This document shows, piece after piece, positions 11,030 through 20,913 of a stretch of 64,000 nt of DNA (positions within the stretch are counted from its first letter, which is position 1; every line of letters starts with the position of its first letter). Location of the stretch: assembly GCF_030062155.1 (NCBI RefSeq), contig NZ_CP118269.1, forward strand, positions 2,852,001-2,916,000, in the 5' to 3' direction. The translations under genes and the position numbers were made by a program. Source of the DNA: Pantoea sp. Lij88 (GTDB lineage: Bacteria; Pseudomonadota; Gammaproteobacteria; Enterobacterales; Enterobacteriaceae). The notes below the pieces were generated by a model. That model searched no databases, was not told the DNA's origin, and saw nothing but the letters and a program-made list of their open reading frames with translations.

Positions 11030-13837
11030 TTAATTAACGTTCAGCGCGTCATTAACCAGGTCTTGCTGCTGTTGTTGGTGTACGGACATGTAACCCACGG
11101 CCGGTGAGGCGGAGGCCGGGCGGCCTGCATAACGTAAGGTCGCACCAAACGGCACAACTTCACGGAAATGATGCTGGCTGCAATACCAGGCGCCCTGATT
11201 CAGCGGCTCTTCCTGACACCAGACAAAATCCTGTACGTGAGAATACGCTTTTAATGCTTCCTGAACCGCTTGATGCGGGAACGGATAGAGCTGCTCGATA
11301 CGGACAATGGCCACATCGGTCTGCTCATTTTTACGGCGCTGCTCAAGCAGGTCGTAATAAACTTTACCGGAGCACAGCACGACGCGTTTCACGCCCTGCG
11401 GATCCAGATCGTCAACTTCGCCAATCGCAGGCTGGAAGGTGCCGTTAGCCAGTTCATCCAGTGTGGAGATCGCCAGCGGATGACGCAGCAGGGATTTCGG
11501 CGACATCACAATCAGCGGACGGCGCATACCGCGCAGCGCCTGACGACGCAGCATATGGTAGACCTGTGCTGGTGTAGACGGTACGCAGACCTGCATGTTC
11601 TGCTCAGCGCAGAGTTGCAGATAACGCTCCAGACGCGCAGAGGAGTGCTCTGGCCCCTGACCTTCATAACCGTGCGGCAGCAGCATGACCAGGCCACACA
11701 TACGGCCCCATTTCTGCTCACCGGAGCTGATGAACTGGTCGATAACAACCTGTGCACCGTTGGCGAAGTCACCAAACTGCGCTTCCCAGATGGTCAGGAT
11801 GCGCGGCTCTGCGGTGGCATAACCATATTCAAACGCCAGTACCGCCTCTTCTGACAGCACGGAGTCCCAGACTTTGAACTGGCCCTGACCGCTGTGCACA
11901 TGGTGCAGAGGGGTATAGGTTGAGCCGTTCGCCTGGTTATGCACGACCGCGTGACGGTGGAAGAAGGTCCCGCGACCGGTATCTTCGCCCGACAGGCGAA
12001 CCGGAATACCTTCATCAACCAGCGTGGCGTAGGCAAGGTTTTCCGCGCCGCCCCAGTCAAAGGCTTTCTCACCTTCAGCCATCAGGCGACGGTCGTTATA
12101 GATCTTGGCCACACGCGACTGCACTTCAACCTCTTCAGGCACCTGGCTGATACGCAGTGCCAGTTCCTTCAGACGTTTCATGTCAACCTGAGCCGGGTAA
12201 GGCTCGTCCCACTCATGATTCAGGTAAGGGGACCAGGTAAAGGAGTGGAGGCTCATTGGACGCCATTCCGGCACCACACACTCGCCCGCATCCAGCGCGT
12301 CACGATAGAGATTGACCATTTCGGTCGCATCTTCCTGCGTGGCAACGGCTTCACCTTCCAGACGGTCAGCGTAGATTTTACGCGGTGTCGGGTGTTTTTT
12401 GATTTTCTGGTACATCAGCGGCTGGGTCGCACTTGGCTCATCGGCCTCGTTGTGACCATGACGGCGATAGCAGACCAGATCGATAAACACATCACGTTTG
12501 AAGGTGTTGCGATAATCGAGCGCCAGGCGGGTTACAAAGGCGACCGCTTCCGGGTCATCTGCGTTGACGTGGAAAATTGGTGCCAGCACCATTTTGCCGA
12601 TGTCGGTGCAGTAAGGGGTAGAACGCGCATCTTTCGGGTTGGACGTTGTAAAGCCAACCTGGTTGTTGATAACGATGCGAACGGTACCGCCCACTTCATA
12701 ACCGCGCGCCTGAGACATGTTCAGGGTTTCCTGAACCACGCCCTGGCCAATCACGGCCGCATCACCATGAATGGTGATAGGTAAGACTTTATTGCTGGCT
12801 GGCTCATCCAGACGATCCAGACGGGCACGCACAGAACCCATGACCACCGGGCTGACGATCTCCAGGTGTGACGGGTTAAACGCCAGCGCCAGGTGAACCA
12901 GGCCGCCTTCGGTTTCCACGTCAGACGAGAAGCCCATGTGGTACTTCACGTCACCGGTGCCAAGATGCTCTTTGTGCTTACCGGCGAACTCGTCGAACAG
13001 ATCCTGTGGCTTTTTACCCAGCACGTTGATCAGCACGTTGAGACGACCACGGTGCGCCATACCCAGGACAACTTCACGGGTACCGCTCTTACCGGCGTGA
13101 CGGATCATTTCGCGCAGCATAGGCACCAGCGCATCGCCGCCTTCCAGCGAGAAGCGTTTAGCACCCGGGAATTTCGCCCCGAGATATTTTTCCAGACCTT
13201 CTGCCGCAGTCAGCTCTTTCAGGAAACCTTTTTTCTCTTCGTTGCTGAACGCTGCACGGCCCGCGACTGACTCAAGACGCTGCTGAATCCAGCGCTTCTC
13301 GTCGGTGTTGTTGATGTGCATATATTCTGCGCCAATTGAGCCGCAGTAAGTCTGCGTCAGCGCCTGGAAGAGATCGGCCAGCTTCATGGTGTCCTTGCCA
13401 ATGGCAAAGGAACCTACGTTAAAGCTTTCCTGAAAATCGGCCTCGGTCAGATCGTGAAAAGCGGGGTCGAGATCGGCGACACGGTCCTGTTTCCACAGGC
13501 CGAGCGGATCAAGATTGGCATGCTGATGGCCGCGAAAACGAAACGCGTTTATCAGCTGCAGCACTTTTACTTGCTTGGAGTTGGTTTCCGGATCGGAGAC
13601 AGATGAGGTGTAACGAGATGCATCTTTCGCCAGGCGACGGAAGTACTCACGTGTGGTGGAGTGAAACTGCTCAGGTTTCATTCCGGTGCCCGGTAACTGC
13701 TGGAACATCGAGCGCCACACTGCATCGACAGAGTCAGGATCGGTCAGGAAATCCTCATAGAGCTGCTCTATGTAAGACTGATTCGCGCCGGCCAGCCAGG
13801 AAGAGTCCAGCCAGGGCTTCATCGCGCTGTTCTGCAT
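11030..13837 (-). CDS. sucA: 2-oxoglutarate dehydrogenase E1 component
   Basis: SucA has 935 residues, close to the E. coli length of 933, and begins MQNSAMKPWLDSSWLAGANQ. It is the thiamine-diphosphate E1 enzyme that decarboxylates 2-oxoglutarate and loads succinyl onto SucB. Visible blocks include the pyrophosphate-binding HGDAAVIGQGVVQETLNMS, the VIVINNQVGFTTSNP-type segment and the His-rich RRHGHNEADEP loop; the transketolase-like C-terminal half contains ENLAYATLVDEGIPVRLSGE. It follows sdhB after a 200-bp gap with two hairpins, where an internal suc promoter is expected from E. coli. Confidence 0.97.
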   Translation of the reverse strand: MQNSAMKPWLDSSWLAGANQSYIEQLYEDFLTDPDSVDAVWRSMFQQLPGTGMKPEQFHSTTREYFRRLAKDASRYTSSVSDPETNSKQVKVLQLINAFRFRGHQHANLDPLGLWKQDRVADLDPAFHDLTEADFQESFNVGSFAIGKDTMKLADLFQALTQTYCGSIGAEYMHINNTDEKRWIQQRLESVAGRAAFSNEEKKGFLKELTAAEGLEKYLGAKFPGAKRFSLEGGDALVPMLREMIRHAGKSGTREVVLGMAHRGRLNVLINVLGKKPQDLFDEFAGKHKEHLGTGDVKYHMGFSSDVETEGGLVHLALAFNPSHLEIVSPVVMGSVRARLDRLDEPASNKVLPITIHGDAAVIGQGVVQETLNMSQARGYEVGGTVRIVINNQVGFTTSNPKDARSTPYCTDIGKMVLAPIFHVNADDPEAVAFVTRLALDYRNTFKRDVFIDLVCYRRHGHNEADEPSATQPLMYQKIKKHPTPRKIYADRLEGEAVATQEDATEMVNLYRDALDAGECVVPEWRPMSLHSFTWSPYLNHEWDEPYPAQVDMKRLKELALRISQVPEEVEVQSRVAKIYNDRRLMAEGEKAFDWGGAENLAYATLVDEGIPVRLSGEDTGRGTFFHRHAVVHNQANGSTYTPLHHVHSGQGQFKVWDSVLSEEAVLAFEYGYATAEPRILTIWEAQFGDFANGAQVVIDQFISSGEQKWGRMCGLVMLLPHGYEGQGPEHSSARLERYLQLCAEQNMQVCVPSTPAQVYHMLRRQALRGMRRPLIVMSPKSLLRHPLAISTLDELANGTFQPAIGEVDDLDPQGVKRVVLCSGKVYYDLLEQRRKNEQTDVAIVRIEQLYPFPHQAVQEALKAYSHVQDFVWCQEEPLNQGAWYCSQHHFREVVPFGATLRYAGRPASASPAVGYMSVHQQQQQDLVNDALNVN

Positions 13838-14037
13838 TGTGATCCCTTAAGCATTGCTATGCTTTTTTGAGGTTTCATTTGTTGCCGCTTTCGCGGTTTG
13901 CCGTAGTGAGTTCAGCGATACGAGCACTTTGCGCAGCGCGCGTGGCCCGTAAGGGAACCTTTGTAAACGTGGTAATCACCGCGCTTACAAAGGCTTCCGT
14001 AAAACACCGGGAACCTGAGGTTCCCGGCGGAGACTGC
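13838..14037. other. sdhB-sucA intergenic region with two inverted repeats
   Basis: Two structures are evident. At 14007-14027, CCGGGAACC-TGA-GGTTCCCGG is a perfect 9-bp stem 10 nt past the sdhB stop with no U-tract. At 13958-13993, CCTTTGTAA pairs with TTACAAAGG across an 18-nt loop. In E. coli the equivalent gap holds a sucA promoter and repetitive hairpins. I infer an RNA-stability boundary between sdhCDAB and sucABCD, with some internal transcription start; no -10/-35 is assigned. Confidence 0.55.
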
Positions 14038-14754
14038 TTATGCGCCGCGCTGCAGCAGCATCGACTTGATATGGCCGATGGCGCGCGTCGGGTTCAGCCC
14101 TTTCGGACAGACACTCACACAGTTCATGATGCTATGGCAGCGGAATACGCTGAAAGCATCATTCAGATTGTCGAGACGTGCTTCGGTTTCGGTGTCGCGA
14201 CTGTCAATCAGGAAGCGGTACGCCGCCAGCAGGCCAGCAGGACCGATGAACTTCTCAGGGTTCCACCAGAATGATGGGCATGAGGTTGAACAGCAGGCAC
14301 AGAGAATACACTCGTACAGGCCATCCAGGTGTTCACGTTCTTCCGGCATCTGCAGATGCTCACGTGCTGGCGGATTTTCCCCATTATTCAACAGGAAAGG
14401 TTTAATCTTCTCATACTGTGCATAAAACTGGCTCATGTCTACCACCAGGTCACGCACCACCGGTAAACCCGGCAAGGGACGGATAACGATTTTCTGTTTG
14501 CCGTTGCCCAGTGCCGAGACTGGCGTAATGCAGGCCAGTCCGTTTTTACCGTTCATGTTGAGGCCATCAGAGCCACACACGCCTTCACGGCAGGAGCGAC
14601 GAAACGCCAGCGTCGGATCTTTCTCTTTCAGGCGAATCAGCGCGTCCAGCAGCATCATGTCGCGACCGTCTTCCGACTCCAGGGTGTAATCCTGCATGCG
14701 CGGCTTGTCATCGACGTCCGGATTGTAGCGATAAATTGAAAACTCGAGTCTCAT
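14038..14754 (-). CDS. sdhB: Succinate dehydrogenase iron-sulfur subunit
   Basis: SdhB has 238 residues, as in E. coli. Cysteine clusters are complete: CREGVCGSDG...C for the [2Fe-2S] centre (about 55-75), CILCACCSTSCP (about 149-160) for [4Fe-4S], and the C-terminal CHSIMNCVSVCPKGLNP (about 206-222) completing [4Fe-4S] and [3Fe-4S]. It carries electrons from the SdhA flavin to ubiquinone at the SdhC/SdhD interface. It is 14 nt downstream of sdhA. Confidence 0.98.
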   Translation of the reverse strand: MRLEFSIYRYNPDVDDKPRMQDYTLESEDGRDMMLLDALIRLKEKDPTLAFRRSCREGVCGSDGLNMNGKNGLACITPVSALGNGKQKIVIRPLPGLPVVRDLVVDMSQFYAQYEKIKPFLLNNGENPPAREHLQMPEEREHLDGLYECILCACCSTSCPSFWWNPEKFIGPAGLLAAYRFLIDSRDTETEARLDNLNDAFSVFRCHSIMNCVSVCPKGLNPTRAIGHIKSMLLQRGA

Positions 14755-14768
14755 GATCGTCTCCGAAA

Positions 14769-16535
14769 TTAGTAGGTACGCACTTTCGGCGGGAAGGCCG
14801 CGCGCAGTTTCGGCTGCATGTTCACCTCACGGCGAGTCATGCTTTCGGTTTCCGGGACATAAAGACTGTGGCACAGCCAGTTTTCATCATCACGATCCGG
14901 GAAGTCGAAGCGACTGTGCGCACCGCGGCTCTCGGTGCGATAGTTAGCCGCTACCGCCGTGGCAAAGGCCGTCTCCATCAGGTTATCCAGCTCCAGGCAC
15001 TCAATACGCTGCGTGTTGAAATCCGGTGAGCGGTCATCCAGACGCGCTGACTTCAGGCGCTGGCGAATCTCTTTCAGCTCTTCCAGACCCTGCGCCATCG
15101 CTTCGCCTTCGCGGAATACAGAGAAGTTGTTCTGCATGCAGCGTTGCAGCGCTTTGCGAATCTCAACCGGATCTTCACCGGTAGTGTTGTTTTCCCAGCG
15201 GTTGAAGCGCGCCATCGCCACGGCGATCTCGTCTTCAGAAGCATCACGCAGGTCGCCCTGCTCTTTGATACTCTCCAGCAGATGCAGACCCGCTGCACGG
15301 CCAAAGACCACCAGGTCGAGCAGTGAGTTACCGCCCAGACGGTTGGCACCATGCACCGATACACAGGCAATTTCGCCGACGGCGAACAGGCCTGGAATCA
15401 CCACATCTTCGCCCTGCTCATTCACACGCAGTGCCTGGCCGGTCACTTTGGTCGGAATACCGCCCATCATGTAGTGACAGGTCGGGATGACCGGGATAGG
15501 TTCTTTAATCGGATCGGCGTGCGCGAAGGTGCGTGACAGCTCAAGGATGCCTGGCAGACGTGACTCAAGCACCTCTTTACCCAGGTGATCCAGTTTCAAT
15601 TTCAGATGTGGACCCCATGGGCCGTCACAGCCGCGACCTTCACGGATTTCAATCATCATTGAACGCGCAACCACGTCGCGGCCCGCCAGATCTTTGGCGT
15701 TCGGCGCATAACGCTCCATGAAGCGTTCGCCATGTTTGTTCAGCAGATAGCCGCCTTCACCACGGCAGCCCTCGGTGACCAGCACGCCCGCCCCGGCGAT
15801 GCCGGTTGGGTGGAACTGCCACATCTCCATATCCTGCACCGGCACGCCCGCACGCAGTGCCATACCGACGCCGTCGCCGGTGTTGATATGCGCATTGGTG
15901 GTGGACTGGTAGATACGGCCCGCGCCGCCGGTGGCCAGAATGGTCGCTTTCGCTTTGAAATAGACGGTTTCGCCGGTTTCGATGCAGATAGCGGTACAAC
16001 CCACCACTGCACCATCGGCGTTTTTCACCAGATCCAGGGCATACCACTCAGAGAAGATGGTGGTTTTGTTTTTCAGGTTCTGCTGATAGAGCGTGTGCAG
16101 CAAGGCGTGACCGGTACGGTCAGCCGCAGCCGCCGTACGTGCCGCCTGCTCGCCACCGAAATTCTTCGACTGGCCGCCAAACGGACGCTGATAGACACGA
16201 CCATCTTCCAGACGCGAGAACGGCAGGCCCATGTGCTCCAGTTCCAGAATCGCTTCCGGGCCGGTTTTGCACATATATTCAATCGCGTCCTGGTCACCGA
16301 TGTAGTCGGAACCTTTGACGGTGTCGTACATATGCCATTCCCAGTTATCTTCATGGGTATTACCCAGCGCAACGGTAATACCGCCCTGCGCAGATACAGT
16401 GTGGGAACGGGTCGGGAAAACTTTAGATAACAGAGCGCAGGTCTGGCCGCCCTGGGAGATTTGCAGTGCGGCCCGCATTCCTGCGCCACCTGCGCCGATT
16501 ACCACGGCATCGAACTCTCTGATTGGCAAACTCAT
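14769..16535 (-). CDS. sdhA: Succinate dehydrogenase flavoprotein subunit
   Basis: SdhA has 588 residues, matching E. coli. The dinucleotide-binding motif [13 protein letters not shown] starts at residue 12. His45 in [11 protein letters not shown] is the covalent FAD attachment site. Other active-site blocks are [34 protein letters not shown] and [20 protein letters not shown]. It oxidises succinate to fumarate as part of respiratory complex II and the TCA cycle. It follows sdhD directly: the sdhD stop is next to the SdhA start region. Confidence 0.98.
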   Translation of the reverse strand: MSLPIREFDAVVIGAGGAGMRAALQISQGGQTCALLSKVFPTRSHTVSAQGGITVALGNTHEDNWEWHMYDTVKGSDYIGDQDAIEYMCKTGPEAILELEHMGLPFSRLEDGRVYQRPFGGQSKNFGGEQAARTAAAADRTGHALLHTLYQQNLKNKTTIFSEWYALDLVKNADGAVVGCTAICIETGETVYFKAKATILATGGAGRIYQSTTNAHINTGDGVGMALRAGVPVQDMEMWQFHPTGIAGAGVLVTEGCRGEGGYLLNKHGERFMERYAPNAKDLAGRDVVARSMMIEIREGRGCDGPWGPHLKLKLDHLGKEVLESRLPGILELSRTFAHADPIKEPIPVIPTCHYMMGGIPTKVTGQALRVNEQGEDVVIPGLFAVGEIACVSVHGANRLGGNSLLDLVVFGRAAGLHLLESIKEQGDLRDASEDEIAVAMARFNRWENNTTGEDPVEIRKALQRCMQNNFSVFREGEAMAQGLEELKEIRQRLKSARLDDRSPDFNTQRIECLELDNLMETAFATAVAANYRTESRGAHSRFDFPDRDDENWLCHSLYVPETESMTRREVNMQPKLRAAFPPKVRTY

Positions 16536-16883
16536 TTACACACCCCACACCACAACAAAGCCATAAATCGCATACCACAACAGCGCCACGACAATCACAA
16601 ACTGCAACAGCAAGCGAACCGGCAGCGATTTGACGTAGTCTGTTAACACCTGCCACATACCGATCCAGCCGTGGACCAGAATGGAGAAGAGTGTCAGCAG
16701 CGTGAACACTTTGGTGAATGCGGACGCGAAGAAGCCACGCCACAGGTCATAAGTCAGCGTGTCTGTCATCACCACGAAACCGAGGATGTAGACGATGTAG
16801 AGCGTAATGAGGATTGCTGTTGCCCGCAGCAGCAGCCAGTCCTGAATGCCGTTGCGACCCAACGCGGATGCATTGCTTACCAT
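16536..16883 (-). CDS. sdhD: Succinate dehydrogenase membrane anchor subunit SdhD
   Basis: SdhD has 115 residues and three transmembrane helices, exactly the E. coli length. His71 (LVHGWIGMW) and the Asp82-Tyr83 pair (VLTDYVKSL) correspond to haem b and ubiquinone-site residues. With SdhC it anchors SdhAB to the inner membrane and forms the quinone site. Its start overlaps the end of sdhC by 7 nt, implying coupled translation. Confidence 0.97.
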   Translation of the reverse strand: MVSNASALGRNGIQDWLLLRATAILITLYIVYILGFVVMTDTLTYDLWRGFFASAFTKVFTLLTLFSILVHGWIGMWQVLTDYVKSLPVRLLLQFVIVVALLWYAIYGFVVVWGV

Positions 16884-17266
16884 ACGAGGACTCCCGCCAG
16901 AATTGCCAGCACGACAGTGATCACAAAAGTCATATGAGCGGAACGCTTACCGACTTCCAGCGTTTCGGCCAGATAACCAAAATCCATCAACATATGACGA
17001 ATCCCGCTCACCGCGTGATAGGCCAGCGCGGTTAAGATGCCCCACATAATGAACTTCGCGAAGAAGCCATCCATGATGGACGCAGCGTGCTGGAAACCTT
17101 CAGGAGAAGAGAGAGAGAGACCGAGCAGCCACAGCAGGATGCCAATAGCAACCAATGTGATTACGCCGGAGACGCGGTGGAGAATGGACGATATTGCAGT
17201 AACGGGAAACCGGATCGTCGAGAGATCCAAGTTGACAGGTCTTTGTTTTTTCACGGTTTTGCCCAC
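16877..17266 (-). CDS. sdhC: Succinate dehydrogenase cytochrome b556 subunit SdhC
   Basis: The protein has 129 residues when started at the GTG at 17264-17266 ([15 protein letters not shown]). This start gives the E. coli length and puts Ser27, Arg31 and the haem ligand His84 at their E. coli positions; the longer frame from 17317 is not supported. It has three transmembrane helices, with the quinone-binding ILHRVSG block and [16 protein letters not shown]. It is the first gene of the sdhCDAB-sucABCD array. Its leader in E. coli is a target of several small RNAs (Spot 42, RyhB, RybB). Confidence 0.95.
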   Translation of the reverse strand: MGKTVKKQRPVNLDLSTIRFPVTAISSILHRVSGVITLVAIGILLWLLGLSLSSPEGFQHAASIMDGFFAKFIMWGILTALAYHAVSGIRHMLMDFGYLAETLEVGKRSAHMTFVITVVLAILAGVLVW

Positions 17267-17897
17267 ACAGCTCTTTTTTATTTTGCTTCCTCCGGACCTG
17301 AGGCGGAGTCTAATCACAACGTGTGGCAGACTTAACCGTCACCAAAAAAGCAACATCCAGTGTTAATTGACGCGGTAGTAAACGCTGGGTGGCTCCTGGT
17401 GTCAGGGTGTTCCGGAGACCTGCCAGGAGTATAGGAGGATCACATTCTGATTACAATTCCCCTACAAACTCTTTGGTATATTTTAGGTGGAACAGTGATC
17501 CTACTCACGATTTTCACAATTGATACAATTTTAATTATCTGATTTGACAATAGTTCAACAATTCAGTTACAAACTAAGCCTATAAATGCCTATGATGCAC
17601 AAAAGTTATGGGGATACACTTTCCCCTAAGCGCAAGTTATGTAACATTGCGATAATGAGCTTTAAAAAGCATCAGGTTATTGGTTACCAAGAAGTTATGT
17701 CCTGACCGGATCTTTAACAACCGCGATATGCAGCATGTCCATGGCTCACCGGTTCCCGCTGGGAACGCGCCGCTCACTCTGTACCCTGCACCGCTGTACC
17801 CCCGCAGAGTGATACCGTGTAGTTTTGCCAACCGCAACATGAACGCGTTTCAGGTGTCTAAAGATCCTTACCTACATAAGGCGCTATGGAGACGAAA
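17267..17897. other. Divergent sdhC-gltA control region (631 bp)
   Basis: The region separates two TCA transcription units and holds no gene I can support. The sdhC promoter is recognisable at 17428-17456. The gltA side is a long AT-rich leader with many TAA/TTA tracts, then a hairpin GTTCCC-GCT-GGGAAC at about 17753-17767 and the gltA ribosome site GGAGA at 17888-17892. A consensus -35 TTGACA near 17544 lacks a good -10 at standard spacing. ArcA and CRP act in the E. coli equivalent; no sites are assigned here. Confidence 0.55.
17428..17456 (-). promoter_or_regulatory. sdhC promoter
   Basis: On the minus strand a -35 TTGTAA (complement of 17451-17456) lies 17 bp from a -10 TATACT (complement of 17428-17433). 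The sequence just downstream (GGTCTCCGGAACACCCTG) is the same as I remember from the E. coli sdhC leader, which supports the assignment. The predicted leader is about 155 nt. Confidence 0.8.
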
Positions 17898-19181
17898 ATG
17901 ACAGATAAAAAAGTAACGCTAACCCTGCAAGATGGAACATCTATTGAACTGGACGTGCTGAAAGGTACGCTGGGCCAGGATGTGGTTGATGTCCGCGCTC
18001 TGGGTTCAAGTGGCCTGTTCACCTTCGATCCCGGTTTTACGTCTACAGCGTCCTGCGAATCTGCTATCACCTTTATTGATGGTGATGAAGGTATCCTGTT
18101 GCACCGTGGTTTCCCTATTTCTCAGCTGGCGACCCACTCTAACTATCTGGAAGTCTGCTACATCCTGCTGAACGGCGAAGCGCCAGACCAGAAACAGTTT
18201 GATGAGTTCTGTAACACGGTTACCCGTCACACCATGATTCATGAGCAGATTACCCGCCTGTTCCACGGTTTCCGTCGTGACTCTCATCCGATGGCGGTAA
18301 TGTGCGGTGTGACTGGCGCGCTGGCTGCGTTTTACCACGATTCGCTGGATGTAAACATTGAGCGCCACCGCGAAATCGCCGCTTTCCGTCTGCTTTCTAA
18401 AATGCCGACCATGGCAGCAATGTGTTACAAATATTCAATCGGTCAGCCGTTTGTTTATCCGCGCAACGATCTCTCTTATGCCGGTAACTTCCTGCATATG
18501 ATGTTCGCTACGCCGTGCGAAGAGTACAAAGTGAACCCGGTACTGGAACGCGCGATGGACCGCATCCTGATCCTGCATGCTGACCATGAGCAGAACGCCT
18601 CAACCTCTACCGTACGTACCGCTGGTTCAAGCGGCGCGAACCCGTTTGCCTGTATCGCCGCCGGGATCGCCTCCCTGTGGGGACCAGCGCACGGCGGTGC
18701 CAACGAAGCGACTCTGCGTATGCTGGAAGAGATCAGCACCGTTGAGCACATCCCGGAATTTGTTAAACGCGCCAAAGACAAGAATGATTCATTCCGTCTG
18801 ATGGGCTTTGGTCACCGCGTTTATAAAAACTACGATCCACGTGCGACCGTGATGCGCGATACCTGCCATGAGGTTCTGAATGAGCTGGGTATGAAGGATG
18901 ATCTGCTGGAAGTGGCGATGGAGCTGGAACACATTGCGCTGAACGACCCGTACTTCATCGAGCGTAAACTCTATCCGAACGTGGACTTCTACTCCGGTAT
19001 CATTCTGAAAGCGATGGGTATTCCTTCCTCCATGTTTACGGTGATCTTCGCGATGGCCCGTACGGTTGGCTGGATTGCACACTGGAAAGAGATGCACGAC
19101 GAAGGCATGAAGATTGCCCGTCCGCGTCAGCTCTATACCGGTTATACCGAGCGCGAGTTCAGCTCACAGCTGAAAAAGTAA
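17898..19181 (+). CDS. gltA: Citrate synthase (type II, allosteric)
   Basis: GltA has 427 residues, the E. coli length, when started at the ATG 17898 with GGAGA 5 nt upstream; the in-frame ATG at 17886 has no ribosome site. It condenses oxaloacetate with acetyl-CoA, the entry step of the TCA cycle. Conserved blocks include [22 protein letters not shown], the active-site segment [30 protein letters not shown] and [15 protein letters not shown] at the C-terminus. It is monocistronic and divergent from sdhC, so the two TCA units share a control region. Confidence 0.98.
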   Translation: MTDKKVTLTLQDGTSIELDVLKGTLGQDVVDVRALGSSGLFTFDPGFTSTASCESAITFIDGDEGILLHRGFPISQLATHSNYLEVCYILLNGEAPDQKQFDEFCNTVTRHTMIHEQITRLFHGFRRDSHPMAVMCGVTGALAAFYHDSLDVNIERHREIAAFRLLSKMPTMAAMCYKYSIGQPFVYPRNDLSYAGNFLHMMFATPCEEYKVNPVLERAMDRILILHADHEQNASTSTVRTAGSSGANPFACIAAGIASLWGPAHGGANEATLRMLEEISTVEHIPEFVKRAKDKNDSFRLMGFGHRVYKNYDPRATVMRDTCHEVLNELGMKDDLLEVAMELEHIALNDPYFIERKLYPNVDFYSGIILKAMGIPSSMFTVIFAMARTVGWIAHWKEMHDEGMKIARPRQLYTGYTEREFSSQLKK

Positions 19182-19193
19182 GAGTCGGTGGAT

Positions 19194-19213
19194 AGCGGAG
19201 AGGAATCTCCGCT
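19194..19213 (+). terminator. gltA 3' hairpin
   Basis: AGCGGAGA-GGAA-TCTCCGCT is a perfect 8-bp stem 12 nt past the gltA stop. The following bases are not U-rich, so termination strength is uncertain. Confidence 0.6.
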
Positions 19214-19266
19214 TGATGTGGTTATAACGCTGGGGCGCTTCGCTGTGATACTGCGTCTGCGCATGA

Positions 19267-19359
19267 AACACGGTCAGATCGGAAAGTCGCTTAAACCATC
19301 CCTGGCCGCTCGGCCCGCGCCGTCCCTGGCGCGGGACGCTTTCCTCTTCTGACCGTGTT
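19267..19359. repeat. Structured intergenic repeat, copy A (93 bp)
   Basis: The ends are inverted repeats: AACACGGTCAGATCGGAAAG at 19267-19286 and its near complement at 19339-19359. Inside, CCCGCGCC-GTCCCT-GGCGCGGG (19314-19335) forms a perfect 8-bp stem. Read on the minus strand, the sequence GGTCAGA-GAGGAAAGCGTCCC-CGCCAGGGA matches copy B at 29701-29735 almost base for base, and the other ends also match (CTTTCCGATCTGACC). It carries no ORF and looks like a non-autonomous palindromic repeat (MITE- or REP-like). I do not know a published name for it. Confidence 0.8.
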
Positions 19360-19459
19360 CCCCGCGCGTTGAGCTTCTTCGTAGCGGTTGGAATCACCCG
19401 GTTCGAAGTTTTATAGCCGTCTGATGTAAGAACATTTCGCTATAAACTTCATGCCCTTT

Positions 19460-20248
19460 CTATCTCTGACAACCCGGACACCAGTAAAAAGGCCGTGATG
19501 AAAGCGTGCCCTTCTCAATGACCGTGCCACAGCGCCGGCATTTCCTGCCCTGCCGATGAAACACCTCAAACTGAAACGCCGCTTCCTCATGATATTTCTT
19601 CATGGTTCCCCGCATCCGATAGGCATGACGCGGCACTGACAGCAGCGCCTCGCTGAAAGCAGTCAGTTGATCGTCACTGAGATCCTGCGCCCGATGATTT
19701 GGCAGCAGCTGCGCCAGCCAGAGAATCTCGGCGCGCAGGTAGTTTCCCAGTCCGGCCAGAAAAGCCTGGTCCAGCAGCAGACCACTGAACTGCCGCCGCC
19801 GGAAACGGGGTGACAGCAGCCGCTCTTTCACTTCTTCCACGTTAAGCTGGCTGTTCAGCACATCCGGTCCGATGCGGGTCAGAAACGGATGCGCCGCCAG
19901 CGTATCTGCGTTGAGCAGTTCAATATCTGAGGCGCTATAAAGCAGAATCGCTTTACCCGCTGTCGCCAGCCGCACCCGCAACTGACGCGTCGTATTCAGT
20001 TCGGTATCGGGTTTCACAATGCGCCAGACACCATAAAGCTGATTATGACTGTAGAGCGTCAGGCCATTGCTGAAATGAGTCAGCAGCGCTTTTCCCCGCG
20101 TTTCAATCGCCTGCACCTGCTCACCAATCAGTGAGGGTTCATAAGTCTTCAGTTGAGGAAAGGCGAACCACGCCTCCGTTAACGGCTGACCTACAATGGC
20201 GGCTTCAAGCTTATCCGCCACGCGGCGAATTTCCGGTCCTTCAGGCAT
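19460..20248 (-). CDS. nei: Endonuclease VIII (DNA glycosylase/AP lyase Nei)
   Basis: Nei has 262 residues. After Met removal it begins [14 protein letters not shown], with Pro1 the Schiff-base nucleophile and Glu2 the general acid of the Fpg/Nei family. The helix-two-turn-helix block (about 125-215) ends near [20 protein letters not shown]. The C-terminal zinc finger is C-X2-C-X16-C-X2-C ([10 protein letters not shown]...YWCPGC). It removes oxidised pyrimidines from DNA in base excision repair. It lies 11 nt after pcp, whereas in E. coli it follows pxpA directly. Confidence 0.96.
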   Translation of the reverse strand: MPEGPEIRRVADKLEAAIVGQPLTEAWFAFPQLKTYEPSLIGEQVQAIETRGKALLTHFSNGLTLYSHNQLYGVWRIVKPDTELNTTRQLRVRLATAGKAILLYSASDIELLNADTLAAHPFLTRIGPDVLNSQLNVEEVKERLLSPRFRRRQFSGLLLDQAFLAGLGNYLRAEILWLAQLLPNHRAQDLSDDQLTAFSEALLSVPRHAYRMRGTMKKYHEEAAFQFEVFHRQGRKCRRCGTVIEKGTLSSRPFYWCPGCQR

Positions 20249-20259
20249 CGTTCTTCCTC

Positions 20260-20907
20260 TTAATGGGTGGCGCCGCCAGCCTGTTTAATATCTTCGCCGG
20301 TCTCCAGCGTCACTTGCACCGCAATCTCCAGCGCCTGAATAATAGTCGCGACCGCCATGCTCGGCGCACCGGGATGCAGCGCCGCCTGTTCAGGCAGATA
20401 CGGAATATGAATAAAGCCGCCCCGCGCCGGACTCTTCTGCTGCTCAAGCCAGTGCAGCAGGCCATACATCACCCGGTTGCAGGTGAAGGTGCCAGCAGTT
20501 TGTGAGACCGATGCGGGGATCCCCGCTTCACGCACAGCCGCCACAATCGTCTTGATCGGCAGACGGGAAAAATAGGCGGCCGGACCGCCTGCCACAATCG
20601 GTTCATCCACCGGCTGATGACCGGCGTTGTCCGGAATGCGGGCGTCATCGACATTAATGCCGATACGTTCAACGGTAATGTCGCTGCGGCCGCCCGCCTG
20701 CCCTACCGACAGCACCGCATCCGGTTTGATCTCTTCCAGTGCCTGGTTCAGCACGTGGAGGACCTCGCTGAAGACGACCGGCAACTGGCGGATCACTATC
20801 GTCGCGCCGCCTATCTGTTTGCCTTCCAGTGCGCGCACCGCTTCCCAGGAGGGGTTAATCGTTTCACCGCCAAAGGGTTCAAAGGCGGTCATCAGAACAG
20901 TTTTCAT
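20260..20907 (-). CDS. pcp: Pyrrolidone-carboxylate (pyroglutamyl) peptidase
   Basis: The protein has 215 residues and belongs to peptidase family C15. The catalytic triad is visible: Glu80 in [14 protein letters not shown], Cys143 in [12 protein letters not shown] and His167 in [12 protein letters not shown]. It removes N-terminal pyroglutamate (5-oxoproline) from peptides in the cytoplasm. It is 6 nt downstream of the DUF979 gene and close to pxpABC, which convert 5-oxoproline to glutamate, so release and use of 5-oxoproline are encoded together. E. coli K-12 has no pcp at this locus. Confidence 0.95.
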   Translation of the reverse strand: MKTVLMTAFEPFGGETINPSWEAVRALEGKQIGGATIVIRQLPVVFSEVLHVLNQALEEIKPDAVLSVGQAGGRSDITVERIGINVDDARIPDNAGHQPVDEPIVAGGPAAYFSRLPIKTIVAAVREAGIPASVSQTAGTFTCNRVMYGLLHWLEQQKSPARGGFIHIPYLPEQAALHPGAPSMAVATIIQALEIAVQVTLETGEDIKQAGGATH

Positions 20908-20913
20908 GCAGCC

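Noticed and set aside
11939..12784. 281-residue plus-strand ORF opposite sucA
   Set aside because: No family features or ribosome site, and it lies wholly inside sucA, which is full length and near-identical to E. coli. Same for the long antisense frames in sucC/sucD (8132-8884, 8890-9720), sdhA (15732-16430), tolQ/tolR (2583-3449), ybeZ (49902-50876) and leuS (58696-59652).
17637..17901. ORFs on both strands in the sdhC-gltA gap
   Set aside because: They lie in the AT-rich control region and gltA leader, have no ribosome sites and no similarity to known small proteins.
19164..19397. 77-residue minus-strand ORF between gltA and nei
   Set aside because: It overlaps the gltA terminator and repeat copy A; the Arg/Gly-rich translation comes from the palindromic repeat, not from a protein.
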